From positions 1,817,919 through 1,881,918 of the forward strand of contig CM035304.1 in the NCBI GenBank assembly GCA_002900995.3: a stretch of DNA of 64,000 nucleotides. The letters run 5' to 3'. The translations under genes and the position numbers were made by a program. The notes under the pieces are model-generated. The model made no database searches. It was given only the letters and a program-made list of their open reading frames with translations, and was not told the DNA's origin. Below are positions 22,109 through 32,179 of this stretch, piece after piece. Numbering within the stretch: the first letter of the stretch is position 1; every line of letters starts with the position of its first letter. This DNA is from Ganoderma boninense (Eukaryota > Basidiomycota > Agaricomycetes > Polyporales > Polyporaceae).

Positions 22109-24790
22109 GGCACCTCGGTCCTTTAAGTAAGTACTTTCCAACGATGTTGGCATTGGTGCCGCTCCTCCGCCGCCGCCGACATGAAGCGCTCTCCCACGTT
22201 GGAGATTATCGATGCGCTAACATCGCCTGGCTCTCCCTATCGTGACCGCTGTACAGTATTTGTATTTGTCGACTCGGTGTATACAGTCTCGCAGCTCTGA
22301 TGAGCAGCGAAACGTTGACGAACATTTCACTGCACCGCAGACCCTTGTGCGTCTTGTGGTGCTGAAGCTCAAGAGCTCGAGCAGCGAGGATCGATATGTC
22401 GTTCAGTGGGAAGTCCTGAATGCTGATACAATCTTGTTAGCGATTACCTGGAATAAGACCATCAGGGACGAAGGAGCGGGTTCAACATGCACATATGTAA
22501 GCATGCCTCAGCTTCCGCGCGGCCAAGGCGATGCTTCATCCGCTCAATGGCGTGCGTGTTTACCCGCGAACTTTTCGTAATACATCAACGATATTAATGG
22601 CGGGCTGGACCTCTTCCTTCACAGTGCCCTCTTGGTGCCCTCTTGGTGCCCGCCCTCTTGGTGCCCGCCACGCTGGTAGGTAGCTTACTATCAGGCCGGA
22701 CCGCATGCGTCATCCATGGACGTCTGGACTCCGACCCATACTAGAACGCACCGGGATTGGATTGGTCGCACCTCTCAGGCTATTATCATACGCTGGCGTA
22801 CCTGTCTGCCCTGGTGGCAACCTTTTGAGAATCCTGGTCCTGCCCACGGATCTCGTGCGCACACGTTAGCGTACGGGAGGACACTCTCGACTGCTCCCAA
22901 CATGTCAAGAACCTTGAACGGGGCCCGGGAACACCATGATCGCTGCGTGGTTTGAGTGGCACACTGAATTCTCCTCGACGCGTCCTGTCTTTGTTGGGGC
23001 TCCGCGCTATTCTTCTATAGTAAAGCATGAAAACAAGCGCCCTTTCAATTACTATTTTAGGCAGGTGCAGTATCCGACACCCCGCCGAAGCCGACGGGGG
23101 AAACTCAGGGAGCGATTCTGACAGGAGATACTGCGTAATAGAGACATTCTATGTATATGGAATGATGATTTTCATCCAAATCCTCCATCCTAAGACTCGA
23201 GCATAGGACGAGGCGTTGGCCCACGGATTGAGTCCGAAGCGCTCATGCAGTGCCTTTGACGCCGAACAGACCAGACGGGACGGGCGTCGTGGACGCGGTT
23301 AAGCCTCTACTCCGACCGCGACTCACCACAGCTGCGACTCCCCCTCTGCCGCATTCTTCCTGTCTACTGGCTTTTTCTCTATACACTTCTCTCTCAGCTT
23401 CCTCAAGCTGCTGTCTTTGCTGTGCACTTTGACGGTTAGTTCACGCCTCGGATGAACTGCAGGAATGCCACGTTGACTCGGACCCCTTTCAGCGGAAAGA
23501 CACCGGTCGTAGGCTTAAATAGGCGATTTTGAGGCCTCTGAGGAGGATTACAGAAGATTGACAACAACTCTGCAAGCAGAATCAGGGCTGGCTGGAGTCT
23601 GGCGTTCAAAGGGTATGTCTGAGTGTCGCGTTTGCCACATGTCTAACTCTGACTTACAACACGGCGTGATGCCATGCATCACCACTATACGGACAGAAAC
23701 CTGTTATTGCGAAGTTGGTGGTTCATGCAGCCATGAGATGTGACGAGCAACGTCCCTAGCCAGTGAGCTTTCCCTGCCGCACAATACCCCGCCTACACTA
23801 TGCCATATATTGCATGCAACTGCAATGAACAGTGAGCTACCCGTGTTCTTGATTCTTACTATAGTGGTTGATGGGACGGCCATACGGAACGGCGTACTGA
23901 TGTTGGGACGATGGTTGGTCAGACACTTGCGGAGTGGAAGAAGGTGAGCCAATGACTGAGTACCAGGTTCTGCATATGGCCAAGCCCCGAGAGGGCAATG
24001 TTCATGCTTGGTACGTCCACATTTTGAGGCACAGCTCCTCATGAATTTCACCACCTATTCCAGGTCGGAGCGACCGAGGACTTCAGGAGGTGCGTTCTCT
24101 ATACAAATTTCTGACGCTGCCACCTTGATGCGTGCCGGGCCACTCATGCACACTTCAGAAAGGCATGGCGCATTGAGGGCGGGTGACAGCCCGGCCGATG
24201 TGCGCAGGGGGGTTTAGTCAAGTGGTAGTCGCTGAAGGTATGTTGGCTGTCGCTGTTGTCTACTCCGTTTCAAGTCTCGACCTTCCACCTTCTGGATTGA
24301 TGTTATTGTACATATCAAATAAGCTGTAAATACGAATTGAGAGGCTTAAGCCTACCAGGCCGAAAACTCCCTTTCCGGGACAACGGCACGGGAAACTGCT
24401 AGTTCTTTATATGATGAGTGAATCGATTTGTCTATAAATGGTAAATGAGGTGAAGAACTTCTCCGTCCCAGGTTCGCACCTTTCTGGCGTATCAGTTCCA
24501 AGCCGGGCCGCACCCGCACGCACACGCCAGCCTGCGTTCTCGTAGCGTCGTAATGACGCCATCAGAAAACGCTGGGCCTTCATGCGCGGCTGGCTGTGTA
24601 AGTCGCCTCACACCGTCATCCCTTCATGACCGACTCATCCCGTTGTCGTAGATCGTAACCTCCACGGGCCGCGATCCACGCGCTCTGGACGTCAAAGACG
24701 ACTGGGAGAACCCGCCCTCCCTGCGGCCACGACGACGTTCGACCCTTTGACTGAGTTTCTCGTCTTTGTATCGTATCTCGTTATGCGTCC
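22109..24790. other. Long gene-poor stretch
   Basis: No open frame here matches a family in the window or looks protein-like. The region joins the kinase-pair block to the duplicated F block. The only structure seen is the short tandem repeat near 22,622. Conventional gene content appears to be absent. Confidence 0.6.
22622..22678 (+). repeat. Short tandem repeat (TGCCCTCTTGG-like units)
   Basis: Four imperfect consecutive units are visible: two of TGCCCTCTTGG, one of TGCCCGCCCTCTTGG and one of TGCCCGCCACGCTGG. It is a small non-coding minisatellite. Confidence 0.75.
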
Positions 24791-25130
24791 ATCTATGTGG
24801 ATGTGTTATAATGCGATCCTGCGAGACTTGGCGGTGCAACTTGCTGGCGTGGCTGTGCCGCGCGGGGCAGGGACGGGGTTGCCCGGGCCGGGAGGAGCGG
24901 CGGCGGCGGCGGCAATGAGGACGGTCGCGCCTTTGCGGAAGGGGTCGGTCTTCGACGAGTCTTCATGGCGGGAATGGATAGAGCGACATGGATGGGGGAA
25001 TAAATGTCCGGGAGCAAAGCAACGGCACGTAGCCGCGATAGAGGAGGATGGAGGGATCGTAAGGCATATGATATCCACGGGCACAGTGAATTTGTCGAGG
25101 CACCGCGAAAGCCACCGTGATGACCTAGAG
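24790..25130 (-). pseudogene. Internally deleted tyrosine recombinase remnant
   Basis: Read on the minus strand, the fragment shows FTVPVD, then a diverged stretch, then SKTDPFRKGATVLIAAA, and finally HRQVSQDRII near 24,835-24,806. These match EFTVPAYA, SKTDPFRSKGATVLMASA and YREVSQDRI in the recombinase at 30,944-32,179, in the same order. The segment between the last two, which carries the catalytic FxxR and GRW part, is deleted. It is a dead, shortened copy. Confidence 0.7.
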
Positions 25131-25149
25131 CTTCCCGGGATAGCATAAC

Positions 25150-26235
25150 ATGCAGGCGACACATATGCCGCGCAGATAGACACAACGGACTGTCAATCGA
25201 AGTTGAAGTATAATACAACAGACGTGTGCCCTACACAGCGGGTGAGCAGTAGACAGCTGTACAAGGAAGCAGTCAGCGCGACGAGCAACAAACTCTCGTT
25301 CAGCAGGAGACGACACCCATACCTACAACATACGATAATACAGGCGAAAGCAGCACGGAAGTCCCGGGGAGTCATTCAGCGGTACAAGCGGATAACGATA
25401 GCGATGAAAGACGGGGTAGTGTGGACCTACAGCACATCAAAATAAGACGGGGTCCCACGGACGCAAGACACGGAGAGCGTATCGAGAGCATACAACTGCG
25501 CCTGCGTCAGCGAGGCAGAGAGGGGGAGCCCGAGCGACACCCCGACTCACACAGCAGAGCGATATCAGGCAACAAGGCGTTTGAGGTGGTACAGGCCCTC
25601 CCGGGCCACCGCGACGGTATCGTAGACGACCCGCTCAGAGGTCGTCTCCGTCCTCGACCGCAGGCGCCAGCGGAGGGAGGTGCTCGTCAGCTTCGCCCGG
25701 ATGTTCTCGAGTATCGCCGCCGCGTCCTCTGCGCCCAAGCGGCGTTCCGGGTCCGGTTCCCGCATCGCGTTCACGAGAGGCTGGAGGAAGTCGAGGCCGT
25801 AGTACATCTGCGATGTGCGAGTGGTGAGTGGTGAGCGGTGAGCAAGTCGCCAACCGCGGTGTGTGCCTAGGCGTTCTGTTCTGCTCACCTCCAGGAACTC
25901 CTTGAGATATAGGGTTCCGAGAGCGAAGACGTCGACCTTGAAGGAGTCGTACGGGACGGAGAAGGACATCTCTGGGGCCTCTTTGCACCTGCCTTCGATG
26001 CCTAAGGCGTGGGGAGGGGACGACTCCGGAAATCGGATCGAGATGCCAAAGTCGATGTAGAAATAGCGGACGGGGTGCTCGAGTCGCGAGAGCGGGCTGA
26101 TCTGGTATACGGCGTCCGGGGTGAAGTTATGTCGTACGGGGTGATGGCCAAGGGGGAAGAGAGGTTGTCCATCCATCATAACGTTCGGAGGCGCTATGTC
26201 GCTGGGCGTGTGGGGCGATTGAGAACGCAAGATAT
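25150..26235. repeat. Segmental duplication, copy 2 (3' flank and C-terminal half of kinase F)
   Basis: This is the partner of the duplication at 1-1,055, in the same orientation. Shared non-coding landmarks include CATACCTACAACATACGATA and ACAGCACATCAAAATAAGAC. It begins just right of the recombinase remnant. Confidence 0.85.
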
Positions 26236-26923
26236 GTGTGAGGGAGAGAACAGGTGCTCACCGGTGCGCTATTCGTTGTCTATGTAGAAAAACGAGGCCC
26301 TGGGTACGGTTATGGAACGTCCGGCGGACCGGGAGTGGGGAGCGCACCTCAAGGGACTGGAATGCGAAATCAACCACCTCTCCCACTGCTTGAAATTCGG
26401 GTTCGTTGAATGGGACAAGATAGGGCATGACGAAAAGGCTCTTTTGAGGGTCCAATGGGTCTTGAAACACGTCCAATATTGGAAGTGAGTGGTTTTGTGG
26501 ATCCTGAATTGAGGCGAGAAACCGAGAGATATTTATTTCCCTTGCATGCTTTTCCGTTAGCTTGATGGAAACACGGTATGATATTCCGTCCGCCCTGTCG
26601 CGAGTGGCATCTATGACATTATCTGTCTGGAAGAGAGGTGTATGAGCATGGTGGGGGATATGCTTCTGGAAGGGTGAGCGACTGACAACAAGCACGATGG
26701 AGTCCTCACAGTAGGTTGGATCTAGATCGGTATCTGTCCAAGAGGGTTTCCAACCGGGTTCGTATCTTGGTCTGAGTATATAGCCCTTGGACTTGAGAAA
26801 AGGTTGCCGTTGCTGCCAGGAGAATTCGGATGGAAGGAGGTCGTAAACACCATCACGGGTAAGGTTGTCCTCTAGTCGCTTCGCTTCTGGACTGAGATAA
26901 GCATAGCGCGGAAGAGGGCCCAT
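25565..26923 (-). CDS. Protein kinase F of the paired family (best-defined copy)
   Basis: Five exons fit exactly: 26923-26687, 26626-26348, 26299-26262, 26201-25889 and 25807-25565, giving 369 residues. The family-specific N-terminus covers residues 1-79. The catalytic Lys is in YRVSIKLT, the helix-C Glu in REINISRFL, and the hinge after FVMPYL. The 38-base exon 3 encodes GLVFLHRQRIAHR and splices within the Arg codon to DIAPPNVMMDG, giving HRDIAPPN. DFG (YFYIDFGIS), KEAPEM and DVFALG complete the catalytic set. No glycine-rich loop is recognisable. The Lys usual two residues after the HRD Asp is Ala. It is probably an active cytosolic kinase, with substrate unknown. Membrane protein F lies divergently 380 bases away. 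Confidence 0.9.
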
Positions 26924-27303
26924 GAGATGGACGGAGGGGGACGCAGGAAGAGCTCAGGAAGGGGCCAGGGTGGTTGGAACGAACTGTCACCACGACGGTC
27001 TCCGAGCGCCTGTTGCAGCACTCGACGAGGAAAGCGCCCGTGGAATGAGGGATCTCGCCGATGTCCCAAACCCAAACGGGTGCTGCACACGCCTCTTCCA
27101 CCCTCTTCCACCCGGCTTCTCGCGGGACAGCTGCACTGGTTTTGCATCGTGCTCGCCCTCACCTCGTTCTCGCCCGCTTAAAACACTCGTGCACGAGAAA
27201 GATGGCTTCGCTTCCACATCCCCCCACTTTCCCCCCCGCCACTCCGAGGCCACGCGTCCAACGCCGTTGGTCTCCTCTCTAGCTACCGTATCAAGCCCTC
27301 AAC
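26924..27303. promoter_or_regulatory. Bidirectional promoter of pair F
   Basis: This is a 380-base region between opposed starts. It is C-rich on the plus strand before the membrane-protein ATG. A CGCTTAAAACACTCGTGC stretch at about 27,176-27,193 sits where the TATA-like block lies in other pairs. Confidence 0.55.
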
Positions 27304-28572
27304 ATGCCTAGTGCCTACGATATATGGGGCGTCATATCTAGCGTTATTGGCTTGCTCAGTATCTTCCAGGTACTGGCGGCCATCGTCTACGCCCAGCTTC
27401 CCACCAGCCGCCTTCGCAAGTTCGACCACCTGCGACAAGAAACGCATCAACTTCTCCAATCCGTAACTGAGGAAGGCCTCTTTCAGGATGGTGGGCGGTA
27501 TATCCAGAGCAACCAGGCGCGTATCGCCAAGTAAGCTGTCCCATCCGTTCCACATCTACAAGGTCCGCGCATACTGACCATCACAAGGGTTTGTAATCGT
27601 CTAGAGGCTCTCAGAGCGCAGGCCTTCATGGCCACCACCTACAAGGACGAGCTGCGACAATGGTGGAACGGTCTTTCCGCCAAGATCTCTCTTTGCTGCG
27701 CAGACTTGACAAACATTCGGGTCCATATCTCTGTAAGCCGACCCCGATCGTAGATTTAGCTGGCCCTGATTCTTTCTCTTGAAGACAACGAGCAGCGAGG
27801 CTAGAGAAGCTCGGGCTCGTCACCAGAAAGAACAAGCAGATGCGTCCGCCACGGGACCAGCATCGGGTACGCTTCGTTTACGGCCGATACGGTGTACGCG
27901 TATTGACCTTCGTCTATTGAAGCGGATGTTCTTGCCGATCCCGCCACTGTGGCATCTCCGGAGGCCCCCATAGATGAAGGACTGTGCGTCTTGAACGTCG
28001 ACAAGTCATCCCTTTCCGGCGTTGTGGATGGCATCCAGCAACCCGAATATATCTCCAAAGGCGACAGCGATTCCTTTGCGCCGATCGCGCCGATCGCTGC
28101 TCAGGATGTTGTGGGCGATGTCACCGACGCCACCTGCTGCCCCAAGGGCCAGCAAGTGCCCCCGCCCTATCGACGGAACACCATCCCTCCCCCATACCAG
28201 TCGTCGAGCTCTCCCTCTCAGGGCGGAGCTAACATCATCCGGACGGCCGCGGTGCTCGCACGCTACACTGCGAGCCGCGGCCACTCCGCCCGCGTGAACC
28301 ACAAGCTCGTCCAGGCGCATCGCCGGAGTCTCATGCTGCACAACGTCCCGTGGAAGGACGGGTGCACGCCCGGAGAGCACCCCGGCCCGCGCTCGGCGGC
28401 GTCGGTGTGCCGCGATCTGAACAGGCCGTCTGTGTCCCCCAAGGCTTGGAACGCATTGCGCAAGACGCGGGGCGTGCTGTCGATGTACGTCACGGTGCTG
28501 TCGGCGGACGAGCCGGTCCTCCCTATCTCGTCTCGTCCGACGTCGGTCGTTGACGGTGTCGCCGCGACGTGA
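27304..28572 (+). CDS. Membrane protein F (HeLo-like N-terminus, PY-motif tail)
   Basis: Exons 27304-27530, 27588-27732, 27785-27866 and 27923-28572 give 367 residues, with exon lengths 227, 145 and 82 identical to copies A and B. The hydrophobic helix is YDIWGVISSVIGLLSIFQVL, followed by AAIVYAQLP. EEGLFQDG and RQWWNGLSA follow. The tail contains PPPYRR and PPPY about 10 residues apart, then a HRRSLMLHNVPW motif and a C-terminal SMYVTVLS stretch. Both PY motifs are full PPxY here, which would suit recruitment of WW-domain ubiquitin ligases of the Rsp5 type (known for PPxY motifs in fungi; not shown here). It is paired with kinase F. Confidence 0.85.
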
Positions 28573-29797
28573 CGAGCACGGTTCCTCGCCACAGTCTACA
28601 ACCATGCTGCCGCTGGCGATCGTTATCGCCATATCGGCCGGGCATTTAGGCTCTCGCACACCAACCGCATGCGATGGTACGCGATATTTGGGTTTAGGTT
28701 TATGGACACTCCGTGATTCATCACGGAGAGTTCACTGGGTTGGACACGTTATATCCTTCTCATTCCGTCCCGTCCTCGATGTTGACCTTGTGTTGAATTT
28801 ATCGTAACAACTGCTTGCCATTCCGTCTTGGTCACGTTGCTCTTCGAGGAGCGCGGTCACAGGTTGGCTGCAGGTTGGCTCGGGCGAATTCCAGCATGGC
28901 CAAGCCATTGCATCGCCTTGGAATAACATTGAGGGTGGAGTTGCTGAGCGGATATCGATTTTGCACGGCACCTTCGTTGCCACATGTCGACGTAGGCGCT
29001 GGGAGTTCATGAGTCCTCTTACAAGTTGATGGATCCATGACGAGACGAGATCGCGAGGCATATGACACTTGAGCTTGCTCTCTGGTTTCACTTGTTGTAT
29101 CCTCGCTATCTCACGCTGCTAGAGGCCGCATCGATAGTCGGTAGTTCCAGTAAGAGGGCCTGGCTAACTACTCGAACCTGGCACAGGATTTTTATACGCA
29201 TACACACAGCCAGGTGCGTACATTACCTCGATGTTTTCAAAGTCAGTTCTATGCTTACACGAAAATATCCTCAGCTGTCGCTACTGGAGCTCTCCTGAGC
29301 AAGGGAAGCTACTTCCCGTCCTGATTTAATGCGAGAGGGGCCAAGCAAGCTTGCATGGTCAGTTCGGAGGAGACCTCTCCACCTGAGGTAAGCGTCCACG
29401 TTGCGGCCTCCCCTCCCTTGTTCCACGCACCCGCTTAAGCCCGGCCTGGTGTAGCCACGCTAATAATGAGCACCTCTTTCAGGCAACGCCGTGGCCTTGT
29501 GTTGTCGTCTCTGTAACCGGAGGAACGCGCGATCTGCCGTAAAAAGCAACTAGTTTCGTCTATCGTATCGCATCACTCGCCTGCTCCACGCTCTCAAGGT
29601 TCGAATCGCCGCCCTTTGGCAGGCTCACTTCCGCAAGGCTGCACGGCTTGGCTGGAGATGGGATCATATAGCTCCTGTGTTGCGTTGCTCCGACAGCGGA
29701 TCCCAGCTCCGTGTCTTGTTTTCCACTATTCCCACTGCACAGGCCTCCCCACGGACATTCCCCCCATCCGGCCTTCCTGCAGCTGTCCACCTACGCA
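28573..29797. other. No gene recognised
   Basis: This is the 3' flank of pair F and intergenic DNA. Short open frames are present but have no relatives elsewhere in the window. Confidence 0.6.
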
Positions 29798-30545
29798 ATG
29801 CACGCCATAGACTTTTACTTGGCCGCCGCCTTCTTCTGCGGCCTATGGTCTGTGCTCCGCCTGTTTTGCACCTTCATCCAGAAGCAGCTTCCGTCGAACA
29901 AAGCGCCCACACCCTGACTGCCGCCCTCCACGACGCGGACGACCTCTTCCACTTCAGCGTCGAGGGTGGGCTCTTGGACGATGCCACCGCCTCGGACCTT
30001 CATTTCCGACTGCTCGCGTAAGTCACCAGTCACCGGTCACCCTTCACCCTCACTTATTGTGCTTAATATCATGCTGACGCTGTCCTCGTGTATAACTTAT
30101 GTGTATGCGTATACAGCCTCCACGAGCGCGCAGACACGCTCCGTCTGCGCGCATTCCAGGCGACGACCCTGTGGGCGGACTTGATGAACATGCACCGCGG
30201 GCTCTCGCATGAGATGACGCGCCTCGTCAAGGACGTGAGGGCCGTCCGTGCTCGCATCTCTGTACGTATACGTCCCGCCAATGCTTCTTGCGCCCATTCC
30301 CGTGTGAGCTCATCTCATGAGTTTCCCTTGCTTTCCTGTGCCACAGGCCGTCGGCTATGTTGAGCTGCAGAAGGTGCAGCTCCGGACGATCGACGGGAAA
30401 GGAGGTCGCACACCTGTGTCGTGAAATAACGCACGAAGGGCTGTTGGCACCTGTGTCGAACTCAGCACTATTCGCGGGCGCTGCACTGGCTGACTCGAGT
30501 AGCATTGGCAATGTGGATGAGAAGATCATTGCCTGTCTGGCATAG
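29798..30545 (+). pseudogene. Short membrane-protein relative with a different tail, frameshifted
   Basis: The start encodes a hydrophobic helix (LAAAFFCGLWSVLRLFCTFI) followed by QKQLPS, as in the larger family. A one-base shift near 29,890-29,905 puts the rest in another frame (ADDLFHFSVEGGLLDD). A good intron separates this from an exon at about 30,119-30,260 (SLHERADTLRLRAF, MHRGLSHEMTRL, VRAVRARIS). A third exon begins near 30,348 (VELQKVQLRTIDGK), and a second shift follows it. There is no PY-motif tail. It is the best-preserved copy of a sister family whose other members, at 4, 12 and 18 kb, are wrecks. No kinase partner is next to it. Confidence 0.6.
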
Positions 30546-30943
30546 GCATCCAGGATAGCTGGGACGCGTACGCGGGATCCCTGTGGCCTGTCCCACTAGC
30601 TCTGGTCCGACCTATCTTCTCGGTGAGGCGATCCATGCTGTTGTGCGGCTGGAACGTCATTAACTTTACGTCTCGAATCGCATCTCATCTACTTATCCCG
30701 CTTTTCATTCATTATAACTTATGTCTGTCTGTGCTTATCACTTGTAGATGTAGAATTACAGGTAAACTAAATGCATGCGCCCTAAGGGTGAAGCTGTTAC
30801 GCATCGCCCACCGAACCTCCCAAAGGTGACCGAGGACCGAGCCGACTCGGTCTGTGTGTACATGTACAATGTTAGCGATCTCAAAGTCCATCCGTCCAGT
30901 CGCTTCCGTCCTGCAGATAAACCAAGCTTGAGTCGCAGGTGCG
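30546..30943. other. Intergenic, no gene seen
   Basis: This spacer lies between the decayed membrane-protein relative and the 3' end of the recombinase. Nothing coding is supported. Confidence 0.6.
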
Positions 30944-32179
30944 TTAAAAAGCGTGAGCGGCGACCTCAGTCGAATGGAGCCGAGCCGAGAGCTGTAGGAT
31001 ACGATCCTGCGAGACCTCGCGATACAACCTGTCGGCGTCGCTGCGCCACCGCCCCAGCAGCCGGATCTCGTCCTGAGAGAAGCCCACTGCCTCTGCGGCG
31101 ACCGCAGCTCCGCGCCGGAAGCTGAAGCCAGAGAGCTTGGTCGTGTCGATGCCTCGACCAGACAGGACAACGCAGAAGAAGAGGATGAAGAAGACCCGGT
31201 TCAGAGGCTGGCCTGGAGTGCCCCCGGAGAACAAGGGCGCTGAGGATGGGCGGGGGTCGCGCTCGAACAGCGTCTTCAGGGCCGCTACGGGGCACGTCGG
31301 CGCGCCGGGGGCGGAGGCCATGAGGACGGTCGCTCCTTTGCTGCGGAAGGGGTCCGTCTTGGACGCGGGGATGGACAGCGCGACGTGGGTGGGGGAGGAT
31401 ATGTTGGGAAGGAACTGCACGCAGCCGCGGGAGAGGTGGATGGCCGGGTCGTAAGCAGCGTAGGCGGGCACGGTGAATTCGCCCAGGCGCAGGAACGCCG
31501 CGAAAGCAACGGTGATGGCTGCCCTGAGGCCAGCATGGTGCAGGCCGTCCGAGCTCGCCGCACAAAGCTGGCGTACGATGTCGATCGTGACGGGGAGCCT
31601 CGGGTAAGCAGGACGCCCCTCCTGGACGCGCTTGATGCCGCGGATGAGGGATTGAACGATAGGAGACTCGAGAACAGTCGTCGGATATCCAGCGTCGGTG
31701 TGGAGAGTGCGGACGTCCATGAGGTAAGATTTCAGGGTGTCGGAGCGCACATTCATAGCACCAAGCTGGGTAATCCACTCCGTTACTGCCCGTGTTGTGG
31801 CGGGGAGCACAGAATTCTCATCATTGAGATAGTACGGGGGGTCCCGGCGCACAAAGTCGATGAAGGATTTCTGGCCGACGCGGTTGATGCTCCACCAGTC
31901 TGGGCTCGGGCCATACCAGAGGTAGTTAGCTGCTTGTTGAGAGAACTGAGAATGCGCCTCGAACCAGAGTCGTGGAGGGGGAGGGGAGAAGGTGGGTTCA
32001 CAATGGTCGTGTGGCTCGTATGGATCGCCGTTTGGTAGGGATGCTGGCTTGGATAAAGGCATGTTGCAGGCGAGTCCCATGACGGCAAGGGCTTGATCCT
32101 CAGGGAACGGAGACAGCGTTCCAGAGGTTGTCAATCTGATCACCGTTCCTTTGATTTTCATCTGGTCTGAATCGGGCAT
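30944..32179 (-). CDS. Tyrosine recombinase, probably from a Crypton- or DIRS-type element
   Basis: This is a single-exon frame of 411 residues if it starts at MPDSDQMKIKG (32179). The frame is open further upstream, but that part is low in protein-like features. The N-terminal half fits a SAM-like DNA-binding domain (TEWITQLGAMNVRSDTLKSY). The catalytic half has the first Arg in FLRLGEFTVP, a beta strand in VALSIPASKTDPF, then GFSFRRGAA where relatives have HSFRRGAA, then LLGRWRSDADRLY with the Trp and the Tyr nucleophile. The conserved His of the HxxR box thus appears as Phe. No reverse transcriptase or other element gene is adjacent, so this is a solo recombinase. The lineage assignment (Crypton or DIRS) is from general family knowledge. 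Confidence 0.8.
   Translation of the reverse strand: MPDSDQMKIKGTVIRLTTSGTLSPFPEDQALAVMGLACNMPLSKPASLPNGDPYEPHDHCEPTFSPPPPRLWFEAHSQFSQQAANYLWYGPSPDWWSINRVGQKSFIDFVRRDPPYYLNDENSVLPATTRAVTEWITQLGAMNVRSDTLKSYLMDVRTLHTDAGYPTTVLESPIVQSLIRGIKRVQEGRPAYPRLPVTIDIVRQLCAASSDGLHHAGLRAAITVAFAAFLRLGEFTVPAYAAYDPAIHLSRGCVQFLPNISSPTHVALSIPASKTDPFRSKGATVLMASAPGAPTCPVAALKTLFERDPRPSSAPLFSGGTPGQPLNRVFFILFFCVVLSGRGIDTTKLSGFSFRRGAAVAAEAVGFSQDEIRLLGRWRSDADRLYREVSQDRILQLSARLHSTEVAAHAF

Noticed and set aside
22622..22678. A CRISPR-like array
   Set aside because: The units are contiguous without spacers and the organism is a eukaryote; it is a minisatellite.
24205..24245. A tRNA gene, from the GTTTAGTCAAGTGGTAGTCG stretch resembling an A box
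   Set aside because: No B box lies at the right distance and no cloverleaf could be drawn.
29590..29620. A tRNA T arm, from GGTTCGAATC
   Set aside because: The bases on either side do not pair as a T stem and no acceptor or anticodon arm is found.
31137..32038. Plus-strand open frames opposite the recombinase
   Set aside because: They are shadows of the GC-rich minus-strand coding sequence, which has clear catalytic motifs.
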